Part shown: one piece after another, positions 1 to 7,027 of the stretch | How the letters are laid out: each line of letters opens with the position of its first letter | Numbering within the stretch: the first letter of the stretch is position 1 | DNA from: Chitinophagaceae bacterium | Lineage (GTDB): Bacteria > Bacteroidota > Bacteroidia > Chitinophagales > Chitinophagaceae | DNA length: 7,074 nt | Direction of reading: 5' to 3' | NCBI GenBank assembly: GCA_017882205.1 | Contig: JADGPY010000485.1 | Span: 1 to 7,074, forward strand | Translations under genes and position numbers: made by a program | Notes under the pieces: model-generated | Told to the model about the DNA's origin: nothing | Seen by the model: only the letters and a program-made list of their open reading frames with translations | Database searches by the model: none

Positions 1-137
1 ATAATTCCCGCAGGCGTGCTGAAAAAAGACGGTACTATACCGGATCTGGGATTCTCCTGCAACAATTTCTTACATCCGCCAGTACTAAGTGCTAAGGCAA
101 TTAATCCAGCACATGTTATTTTTTTATAAAGGTTCAT
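1..137 (-). CDS. SusD-like surface glycan-binding lipoprotein, N-terminal fragment (cut by window edge)
   Basis: Only the first 45 codons are present. The reading frame begins at the ATG at 137-135 and stays open to the left edge. The peptide starts MNLYKKITCAGLIALALSTG and reaches a lipobox, T-G-G-C, with Cys22 as the expected lipidation site. The mature part begins CKKLLQENP and continues to a P-S-F-F-S-T-P-A-G stretch. This pattern (lipid Cys, two Lys, an N-P turn, then an F-x-T-P segment entering the first helix) is typical of SusD/RagB family N-termini. Family members sit on the cell surface as a lid over their SusC partner and bind oligosaccharides. The gene lies 18 nt downstream of the susC-like stop on the same strand, the normal SusC-SusD order, which is strong support by itself. 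No Shine-Dalgarno motif precedes the start. The glycan-binding residues lie outside the window, so specificity cannot be read. Confidence 0.92.
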   Translation of the reverse strand, partial: MNLYKKITCAGLIALALSTGGCKKLLQENPRSGIVPSFFSTPAGI

Positions 138-155
138 ATAAAATGTTTTATAAGT

Positions 156-3100
156 TTAGAATTTTAAGTTGATACCAAGATTCCACTGGCGGGTGGATGG
201 GTTATTCGCATTCACACTTACCTGACGCCCAGGGGCGGGCGTACTATTTCCGGCATTAATAGAGTTAACAGAACCGCCATAGCCGTTTCCTTCGGGATCA
301 GGGCCAAAGCCATCCCTTACAAAAGGCGAGTAAATGATAAATGGATTTATGGCGGTCACATATACTCTTAAGGAACTGATGCCTGCCTTGGTTAAAATTT
401 TTGCCGGCACTTCATATCCTAGATTAATGCTTCTGCATTTGATGAATGAGCCATCCACGTATCCGAGGGTAGAGCCAAAAAGAAACCTGTCTGTACCGGC
501 ATCGGGTGCAGGGAAGTCATTGGTAGGATTAGAGCGCGTCCAGTAGTTAACTTTTACCTGGTTTACCCTGCTTTGCATAAAGAAGGGAAATCCCTGGGCA
601 CCACCGTCATCTGTAACATAAGGAACCAATACTTCCATTCCCATCCTGGCAAATATTACTACCGAAAGGTCGAACCCTTTGTAAGATACCCTGTTAGTGA
701 TACCACCTTCCCATTTAGGCTGAAAGTTGCCGAGTACCTGCCTGTCATTCTGGTCAATCTTACCATCACCGTTTAAGTCTTGAATCCTGATTTGTCCCGG
801 AAATTGAATGGGTGTTGTTTGGGCGGCCAAAGCTTTACCCGAATCTGCTGTTTGCCAAATGCCAATTTTTTTAACATCGTAAATAACGGTTAAGGGCTGT
901 CCTATAAACCATCCATTACCTATATCATTCGGCGAACCGGGAAACTGGAGCTGTACAATTTCCTCCCTGTTAAAATAAAAGTTCAATTCTGTGCTCCAGG
1001 TTACGCCACTTTTACTTTGTATGTTGATGCTGTTTATATTAAGTTCAATTCCATGTCCCTTGGTTTTGCCTAAATTTCTATTTGTTGAGGAAGAGTAGCC
1101 AAGGCTGGGAGGTGTTCTAAATGGTAAAAGAATATCATTAGTTCTTTGGTCGTACACTTCCATATTACCGGTGATGCGGTTTTTCAAAATGCCGAATTCC
1201 AAACCAATATCCCATTGCGAAGTTGATTGCCAGTGTAATCCTTTATTTGCAAGACTGCTTGCAATATATGCTGCCTGTTGGCCAAGGGCTCCTTGTCCAA
1301 AATCGTACGCGCTGGCACTAAGAATTCCTAATGTTGCATAAGGAGAAACACCCTGGTTGCCGGTTTTACCCCATCCTCCTCTTAACTTAAGATTAGAGAT
1401 GAAGGGTACATTGCCCATGAACTTTTCATTGGAAATGGTCCAACCAGCTGCAACTGAAGGATAAGTAAAATATTGATTACCGCCGCCGCTGGTAGGTGAC
1501 AAAACCGAAGAAGCGTCTGTTCTTATAGTTGCGGTTAAATTATAACGGTTATCGTAACTATAATTTAGCCGTGCCATATAAGATAATATTGCAGATTCCT
1601 GGAAGGCTCCTGAATTATTGGTGGCAGTTGAACTGTTGGCAAGACCAATATTGGTATATTGTATGTAATCGGCAGGGATACCTACCCCATTAACCTGATT
1701 GCTAAAACTATGATCTTTTTGCACCTCGAATAAACCGGTAAACCCTATTTTATGCTTTTGTGCAAATGTTTTATCATAGTACAAGAGGTTTTGTATATCA
1801 TAGCGGTAGGCTTCTGAATTACTAACATTTTCATTGGCCTGAGCCAATACTGTAGCAGTATTAACATAAGTAAGAGGTCCGCTATAGTTAGTTCCCTGGC
1901 TCTGCTGGTAATCCAGTCCAACATTTACCCTATACCTCAATCCATTTATGATTAACCACTCGCCATATAAGCTGTTAAATGTTCTTAATCTTCTGTTTCT
2001 TGCCACCATAGCATCCGGTTTTGTTATAAGCGTTAGGGGGCTAATGGCAGTAGCATCGACTGAACCTATTGCCGGAAACATGTTAACAGAGCCATCGGCA
2101 TTATAAGGAGCAGCAAGTGGGGTAAGCCTTACCAAACCACCCGGAACGCCTCCACCTCCCGGAGTATTTGAATACGATAAAGTATTCACAGTATTGATAC
2201 CTATTTTTAAATGACGGCTGATTTGATGGTCAATGGTACTACGCAAAGAATATCTTTCGAACTTTTGATTGGGAATGATGCCGGTTTCGTTATAATATCC
2301 ACCGCTTAAACCATATTGAGTTCCTTCAGTGCCACCTGAAAGGCTTAACTGGTGGCTTGTAGTAAACCCTTGCTGGTATATCAGGCCCTGCCAATCGGTA
2401 GAAATCCCCGCAGTAAGAGCTGCCTGTTCAGCATTGGTAAGAAAATAAGATGAAGTTCCAGGGCCGGTTCTGTTATATGTGGCAGCATCCAGCTTAAACT
2501 GGGCAAGTTCAGGCCCGGAAAACACTTTCAACTTACCCATCACATTTGAAATACCATAGTATGCATCGTAGCTCATTAGCGCTTTGCCGGCTTTGTTACC
2601 ACGTTTAGTAGTAACAATAATTACACCACCCGCACCTCTTGAACCATAGATAGCGGTTGCAGAAGCATCTTTTAAAATTTCAAGGCTGGCAACATCCTCA
2701 GGGTTAATATCATTAATGCTTCCCCCATAAGGAATACCATCTACCACGAGTAATGGCTGGTCTAAGGCATCACTTGTACTTTGTGAATTTGTTATAGTAC
2801 GGTTACCCCTGATTCGTATGGAGCCACCGCCGCCTGGAGTCGAACTGTTGCTGACAATATCAACACCCGCAGTACGTCCTTTTAACTGGGCTATTAAATT
2901 GGGGGCTGCTACTTCTTTCAGGGTAGCTTCGCTGACAGAAACTACGGATCCGGTAACATCTTTCCTTCTTTGAGTTCCATAGCCAACAACAACAACCTGT
3001 TCCATTTCTTTTCCAACCGAAACCAGCGTAATAGTTACATTAGTTTGGTTATTTACTTTTATCTCTCTGGTCGTAAAACCTACTGAAGAAATTATTAATG

Positions 3101-3371
3101 TTCCATTATTTGGAGCATTTATTTCAAAGGTGCCGTTATCATTACTGTTAACACCTGCAGTAGTGCCTTTAACAAGTATTGACGATCCCGGTATAGGTTC
3201 TCCACTTTCATTTATGATACGCCCTTTAACCAAATGGTTATTTTGAGCATACGTTGTAAAAGTGGAAAAAAGCAATAACAAAACAGAAAATGCAATCGAA
3301 GAGAGTTGCACATTTCTATCTCGTCTTTTTAATAAAATTGGTAACTTTTTTAACGTAAATGAAACTTTCAT
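156..3371 (-). CDS. SusC/RagA-family TonB-dependent outer-membrane glycan transporter
   Basis: This complete 1071-residue protein is of usual SusC length. The start is secure: no other Met occurs in frame before residue 123, and the signal peptide begins here. A long basic n-region (K8, K9, K15-R17, R19) precedes a hydrophobic core at about 23-38 and a likely signal-peptidase site at Y-A|Q (42/43). Residues about 47-118 form a carboxypeptidase-regulatory-like beta-sandwich (VKGRIINESGEPIPG, then NDNGTFEI). Next come the family hallmark EQVVVVGYGTQ near 124-134 and the plug, with L-V-V-D-G-I-P at 208-214 and the conserved stretch E-I-L-K-D-A-S-A-T-A-I-Y-G-S-R-G-A-G-G-V at 231-250. The rest is a beta-barrel ending in a terminal Phe (GINLKF), as expected for BAM recognition. 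An EF-hand-like loop DLNGDGKIDQND at 865-876 is present. No N-terminal STN (sigma-regulatory) domain is seen. SusC proteins import oligosaccharides using TonB energy. A glucurono-xylooligosaccharide substrate is inferred only from the neighbouring GH67 gene. Confidence 0.97.
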   Translation of the reverse strand: MKVSFTLKKLPILLKRRDRNVQLSSIAFSVLLLLFSTFTTYAQNNHLVKGRIINESGEPIPGSSILVKGTTAGVNSNDNGTFEINAPNNGTLIISSVGFTTREIKVNNQTNVTITLVSVGKEMEQVVVVGYGTQRRKDVTGSVVSVSEATLKEVAAPNLIAQLKGRTAGVDIVSNSSTPGGGGSIRIRGNRTITNSQSTSDALDQPLLVVDGIPYGGSINDINPEDVASLEILKDASATAIYGSRGAGGVIIVTTKRGNKAGKALMSYDAYYGISNVMGKLKVFSGPELAQFKLDAATYNRTGPGTSSYFLTNAEQAALTAGISTDWQGLIYQQGFTTSHQLSLSGGTEGTQYGLSGGYYNETGIIPNQKFERYSLRSTIDHQISRHLKIGINTVNTLSYSNTPGGGGVPGGLVRLTPLAAPYNADGSVNMFPAIGSVDATAISPLTLITKPDAMVARNRRLRTFNSLYGEWLIINGLRYRVNVGLDYQQSQGTNYSGPLTYVNTATVLAQANENVSNSEAYRYDIQNLLYYDKTFAQKHKIGFTGLFEVQKDHSFSNQVNGVGIPADYIQYTNIGLANSSTATNNSGAFQESAILSYMARLNYSYDNRYNLTATIRTDASSVLSPTSGGGNQYFTYPSVAAGWTISNEKFMGNVPFISNLKLRGGWGKTGNQGVSPYATLGILSASAYDFGQGALGQQAAYIASSLANKGLHWQSTSQWDIGLEFGILKNRITGNMEVYDQRTNDILLPFRTPPSLGYSSSTNRNLGKTKGHGIELNINSINIQSKSGVTWSTELNFYFNREEIVQLQFPGSPNDIGNGWFIGQPLTVIYDVKKIGIWQTADSGKALAAQTTPIQFPGQIRIQDLNGDGKIDQNDRQVLGNFQPKWEGGITNRVSYKGFDLSVVIFARMGMEVLVPYVTDDGGAQGFPFFMQSRVNQVKVNYWTRSNPTNDFPAPDAGTDRFLFGSTLGYVDGSFIKCRSINLGYEVPAKILTKAGISSLRVYVTAINPFIIYSPFVRDGFGPDPEGNGYGGSVNSINAGNSTPAPGRQVSVNANNPSTRQWNLGINLKF

Positions 3372-3606
3372 AACAGCAGTTTTATATTTTAAGATTAGAC
3401 ATTTGGAGACAAAGTGAAGGACTAAATAAATAGTCTCTGGTTTTTTTCGGAAAATGGATTTAGTAGTTTTCTTTTTTATTTCTTCCCGGGTAGCGGCCAG
3501 GATTATTCTTTCAAACTTCTCCTTATTCGAACAAATTCCTGAATAAAGAATTAATACTCCGGTTTTTCTACCTGATTTGCCTTGCTGTAAAAATAAAAAA
3601 AATAAG

Positions 3607-3620
3607 TTTTAGTTCTAAAA
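3607..3620. repeat. Short palindrome TTTTAGTTCTAAAA in the control region
   Basis: The arms TTTTAG and CTAAAA are perfectly inverted around a 2-nt centre. The site lies in the middle of the divergent intergenic region, about 235 bp from the susC-like start and about 200 bp from the regulator start. It has no central CG, so it is not a classical LacI-family operator. It could be a binding site for another dimeric regulator or a chance palindrome in AT-rich DNA. Confidence 0.3.
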
Positions 3621-3709
3621 ACTGAATGGCAGAGAGCCTTACAACCCTTTATTGACGAAGCTTTACGTGATTTTATATCTATTCTTTTGGTCATTATAGC
3701 AATCATCCT

Positions 3710-3723
3710 CTCAACCGTTAATA
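3710..3723. promoter_or_regulatory. Possible LacI-family operator, upstream copy (core AACCGTT)
   Basis: The sequence CTCAACCGTTAATA contains the core A-A-N-C-G-N-T typical of LacI/GalR-family operators (compare the catabolite-responsive consensus TGWAANCGNTNWCA). Only the core and part of the right arm match; the left flank does not. The same 7-mer AACCGTT recurs exactly 100 bp downstream at 3813-3819. The assignment is inferred from motif resemblance and from the adjacent LacI-type gene. Confidence 0.3.
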
Positions 3724-3809
3724 AGTCTAAAGTAATAAGAATTTTTAAAAATGCAACCGATTACATTAATTATTTTTAAAATAATTTTTTTTAGCTTTAC
3801 TTCACACTA

Positions 3810-3823
3810 TGTAACCGTTTGTA
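3810..3823. promoter_or_regulatory. Possible LacI-family operator overlapping the regulator start codon
   Basis: The sequence TGTAACCGTTTGTA matches the general LacI-family operator pattern TGWAANCGNTNWCA at 12 of 14 positions; the mismatches are in the right arm. It ends on the A of the ATG at 3823, so an occupied site would sit in the regulator's own leader, consistent with autoregulation. The regulator's recognition helix carries Val20-Ala21 and Arg25, close to the M-A/R set of CcpA, a family member that reads AANCG half-sites. This makes the match plausible but does not prove it. Confidence 0.4.
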
Positions 3824-4863
3824 TGATTAAAAGAAAGGAAGTCACGATTTACGACCTGGCAAATAAGCTGAATATCTCAGTTGCCACGGTAAGCCGTGCC
3901 CTCCAAAATGATACGGTTGTTAGCAAGAAAACAAAAAAGAAAATATCAGATCTTGCAGAAGAAATGGGCTACCGCTCAAATCATTTTGCCCGCAATCTTC
4001 GCCAGCAGCAAACTAATACAATAGGTGTTATAGTACATGAGTTAAATAGTAATTTTATTACTTGTGTTTTAGCAGGAATTGAAAAGGTTACAACAGAAGC
4101 AGGGTATGATCTGATAATTGCCCACTCATCTGAAAGCCAAAAAAAAGAAGCCGCAAATGCTAACAACCTTTTTCATAAGCGGGTAGATGGACTGATCGCT
4201 TCTCTTTCATTAGATACCACAGACCTGGATCATTTTAAATGCTTTGTGAATAAAGGCGTTCCGGTTATGTTTTTTGACAGGGTCGAACAGGATGGCAATA
4301 ATACCGTGGTAATTATCGATAATGCCAAATGCGGGTACGTTGCCACTAAACATCTTATTGAGCAGGGTTGCACAAGAATAGCTCATGTTACTTCAAGCCT
4401 CAAACGAAATGTGTATTCACAACGTTACAAAGGCTACCAGGATGCATTGTTTGATAGTGGAATTCCGTTTGATGAAAGTAACTTAATAGTAAATGACCTA
4501 AGTGAAAAAGCTGGTATTGACTCAGCAATGGAGATCCTCCGTATGAAACCATTGCCAGATGGTGTTTTTATAACAAATGATTTTGTCGCCGCTGTTTGTA
4601 TGAGAACTTTAAAAGAACGTGGAATTAGAATACCTGAAGACATTGCAATAGTAGGATTCAATAATGATGCCATCGGTAAACTGATTGAACCACCCCTGAC
4701 AACAATTAATTATCCAGGCATAGACATGGGTGAAATTGCAGCCCGAAACCTGATCAATCATCTGAAAGGGATAAGTAATATACATCATACCAATACAATC
4801 ATTGTTCGCTCCGAACTGATCGTCAGAAAATCATCATTAAGAAAAGAAACCCGGCTTCCTTAA
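3823..4863 (+). CDS. LacI/GalR-family transcriptional regulator
   Basis: The ATG at 3823 gives 346 residues, near the family norm of about 340, with the HTH close to the N-terminus. The frame also contains an ATG at 3751 that would add 24 hydrophobic residues (including LIIFKIIFF); LacI proteins lack such a segment, so I prefer the shorter form. The helix-turn-helix spans residues 7-30 (VTIYDLANKLNISVATVSRA), with likely base-contact residues V20, A21 and R25. The hinge helix includes ARNL, where Leu59 should insert into the minor groove. The periplasmic-binding-protein-like effector domain runs from about 66 to 340, with FFDRV at 150-154, TNDF at 251-254 and family-typical segments PEDIAIVGFNND and PPLTTINYPGIDMG. 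The gene ends 16 nt before the GH67 gene on the same strand, suggesting one transcript. The effector is unknown; a uronic acid or xylan-derived sugar is an inference from context. It could act as repressor or activator. Confidence 0.93.
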   Translation: MIKRKEVTIYDLANKLNISVATVSRALQNDTVVSKKTKKKISDLAEEMGYRSNHFARNLRQQQTNTIGVIVHELNSNFITCVLAGIEKVTTEAGYDLIIAHSSESQKKEAANANNLFHKRVDGLIASLSLDTTDLDHFKCFVNKGVPVMFFDRVEQDGNNTVVIIDNAKCGYVATKHLIEQGCTRIAHVTSSLKRNVYSQRYKGYQDALFDSGIPFDESNLIVNDLSEKAGIDSAMEILRMKPLPDGVFITNDFVAAVCMRTLKERGIRIPEDIAIVGFNNDAIGKLIEPPLTTINYPGIDMGEIAARNLINHLKGISNIHHTNTIIVRSELIVRKSSLRKETRLP

Positions 4864-4879
4864 ACACCTTGCAACTATT

Positions 4880-7027
4880 ATGAAACGAACCAAACTTCTA
4901 CTTTTAAGCATTTTACTTGCCTTTGGTTCGCAGGCGGAAGATGGTTACCGGCTTTGGCTTAGATATGATAAAATTGATGATAATGTCATTTTGCAACAAT
5001 ACAATAGACTTATTACATCCATCAATTTTTATGGTTCGTCTCCTACTTTAACAGCTGCAAAAACTGAGTTGATCAATGGCTTGCAAGGATTATTAGACAA
5101 AAAAATACTGTATCAATCAACAATTAATAATGGTTCGGTATTAATTGGAATTTCAAGCTCCTCTTTTATTAAAACATTATTAGATAAGAATGATTTAAAT
5201 AGTTTAGGTAAAGAAGGCTATATTATTCGCACAGCAAAAAGCAACCAAAAAAATATTACGATCATTACAGCTAATTCTGATGTAGCGGTTTTGTATGGAG
5301 TGTTCTATTTTCTACGATTAATACAAACACATCAAAACATATTACAACTCTCTATAATTAGTGTTCCAAAAATTCAAAACCGCATATTAGATCATTGGGA
5401 CAATTTGAACCGTACTGTTGAACGTGGCTATGCTGGCATTTCAATATGGAACTGGCATGAACTTCCTGATTATATTGATCATCGCTATATTGATTATGCA
5501 AGGGCGAATGCTTCTATTGGAATTAATGGAACAGTATTGACTAATGTAAATGCAAATGCTTTGGTACTTACGAAGGATTATTTGGTTAAGGTTGCCGCCT
5601 TGGCAAATGTGTTCCGAACTTATGGAATTAAAGTTTACCTAACAGCAAAGTTCAGCGCACCTGTTGAAATTGGTGGATTGAAAACAGCCGATCCTCTTAA
5701 TGCAGAGGTACAAAACTGGTGGAAGCAAAAGGCCGATGAGATCTACAAATATATTCCTGACTTTGGCGGCTTTTTAGTTAAAGCGAATTCTGAAGGACAA
5801 CCAGGACCTCAAACCTATGGCAGAACTCATGCTGATGGTGCTAACATGCTTGCTGATGCACTGGCACCCCACAATGGAATTGTAATGTGGCGTGCATTTG
5901 TGTACAGCAATGAAACACCTGATGACCGTTTTAAACAGGCTTATAATGAATTCAAACCATTTGATGGAAAATTTAAAAGCAATGTAATAATACAGGTAAA
6001 AAATGGGCCGATAGATTTTCAACCAAGAGAACCCTTTCATCCATTGTTTGGCGCTATTCCACAAACACCATTGATGATGGAATTTCAAATAACTCAGGAA
6101 TATCTTGGCCAGGGAACTCACCTGGTTTATGAAGCTCCTTTATTTAAAGAAACATTAAATGCAGACACTTATTCAAATGGAGTTGGGTCAACCGTTGCGA
6201 AAGTGGTTGATGGTTCTATGAATAATTTTCAAATATCGGGAATGGCAGGAGTTGCGAATATTGGCAATGAACGCAACTGGACCAATCATCCTTTTGCTCA
6301 GGCCAATTGGTATGCATTTGGAAGATTAGCATGGGATCATGATCTATCGGCGCCACAAATCGCTGATGAATGGATTAGACAAACATTCAGTAATAAGAAA
6401 CTATTTGTAGATGAAGTAAAGAAAATAATGCTGGCATCAAGGGAAGCTGTGGTTAATTATATGACTCCCCTAGGATTGCATCACATCATGGGCACTGGCA
6501 ATCACTATGGGCCTGCACCGTGGGTTAGCAATGCGGGCAGGGCAGACTGGAATCCTGTATATTATCACAAAGCAGATTCAGCAGGCATTGGTTTTGACAG
6601 AACGGCAACCGGCAGCAATGCATTGGCTCAATATAAATCTGAAGTGAGTAATCAATGGAAAGATTCAAATACCTGTGATGAAAAATATTTGCTTTGGTTT
6701 CATCATGTAAGCTGGGGCCATACAATGAAATCAGGAAAAACATTGTGGCAAGAGCTATGCGCCAAATACCAGCAGGGAGTTGATTCTGTGCGATGGATGC
6801 AACATCAATGGATTGGATTGAAAGATTTTATCGATGAAGAAAGATTTAATCAGGTTAAAATGTTTTTATCAATCCAGGAAAAAGAAGCAGAATGGTGGCG
6901 CAATGCATGTCTCTTATATTTCCAAACCTTTTCAAAAATGCCATTGCCTGATGGCTATGAAAAACCAGATCATACATTGGACTATTATAAGAGTTTGAGA
7001 TTTCCATATGCCCCGGGAAGTGGTTAA
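4880..7027 (+). CDS. aguA: GH67 alpha-glucuronidase (xylan alpha-1,2-glucuronosidase), secreted
   Basis: This complete 715-residue enzyme releases (4-O-methyl-)glucuronic acid from the terminal xylose of xylooligosaccharides. A short signal peptide (KLLLLSILLAFG) with likely cleavage at Q-A|E (19/20) leads straight into the family start EDGYRLWLRY. There is no lipobox Cys, so a soluble periplasmic enzyme is expected. Three GH67 regions follow: N-terminal domain about 20-150, TIM barrel about 160-480, and helical C-terminal domain to about 705. The signature HWDNLNRTVERGYAG lies at 172-186. By comparison with Cellvibrio GlcA67A (E292, D365, E393), the general acid is Glu305 in KANSEGQPGP and the base pair is Asp379 in IDFQPREP and Glu407 in TQEYLGQ. 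The D-to-E spacing of 28 is the same as in the characterised enzymes. No catalytic residue is missing. The start lies 16 nt after the LacI-type gene, without a Shine-Dalgarno motif. The symbol follows common use for bacterial GH67 genes. Confidence 0.97.
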   Translation: MKRTKLLLLSILLAFGSQAEDGYRLWLRYDKIDDNVILQQYNRLITSINFYGSSPTLTAAKTELINGLQGLLDKKILYQSTINNGSVLIGISSSSFIKTLLDKNDLNSLGKEGYIIRTAKSNQKNITIITANSDVAVLYGVFYFLRLIQTHQNILQLSIISVPKIQNRILDHWDNLNRTVERGYAGISIWNWHELPDYIDHRYIDYARANASIGINGTVLTNVNANALVLTKDYLVKVAALANVFRTYGIKVYLTAKFSAPVEIGGLKTADPLNAEVQNWWKQKADEIYKYIPDFGGFLVKANSEGQPGPQTYGRTHADGANMLADALAPHNGIVMWRAFVYSNETPDDRFKQAYNEFKPFDGKFKSNVIIQVKNGPIDFQPREPFHPLFGAIPQTPLMMEFQITQEYLGQGTHLVYEAPLFKETLNADTYSNGVGSTVAKVVDGSMNNFQISGMAGVANIGNERNWTNHPFAQANWYAFGRLAWDHDLSAPQIADEWIRQTFSNKKLFVDEVKKIMLASREAVVNYMTPLGLHHIMGTGNHYGPAPWVSNAGRADWNPVYYHKADSAGIGFDRTATGSNALAQYKSEVSNQWKDSNTCDEKYLLWFHHVSWGHTMKSGKTLWQELCAKYQQGVDSVRWMQHQWIGLKDFIDEERFNQVKMFLSIQEKEAEWWRNACLLYFQTFSKMPLPDGYEKPDHTLDYYKSLRFPYAPGSG

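Larger units (their letters stand above)
3372..3822. promoter_or_regulatory. Divergent AT-rich control region between susC-like and lacI-like genes
   Basis: About 450 bp separate the two divergent translation starts, taking the downstream start for the regulator. No gene is supported here. The stretch is strongly AT-rich with A and T runs (for example near 3590-3602), apart from a short GC-richer patch at about 3484-3500. It must carry the promoters for both transcription units. I found no perfect Bacteroidota promoter pair (TTG, then TAnnTTTG) in either direction; the nearest is a one-mismatch -7 box, CAAAGTGA read on the plus strand at 3410-3417, facing susC but without a clear -33 partner. 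The region contains two AACCGTT motifs, a perfect-arm palindrome at 3607-3620 and a near-palindrome TTATTCGAACAA at 3523-3534 centred on CG. Calling it a control region rests on gene orientation, not on mapped signals. Confidence 0.7.

Noticed and set aside
334..776. Open frames of about 70 codons on the plus strand within the susC-like gene
   Set aside because: They overlap a strongly supported transporter gene on the opposite strand, and their translations show no recognisable domain. They are antisense shadows.
3652..3680. TTGACG followed 16-17 nt later by TATATC/ATATCT, resembling a sigma70 promoter
   Set aside because: The primary sigma factor of Bacteroidota uses a different -7/-33 pattern (TAnnTTTG and TTG), so an E. 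coli-style match in AT-rich DNA carries little weight.
5774..6121. Minus-strand open frame of 115 codons inside the GH67 gene
   Set aside because: It is antisense to the most conserved catalytic part of GH67, and its peptide is compositionally odd with no family resemblance. The same applies to the other minus-strand frames within the regulator and GH67 genes.
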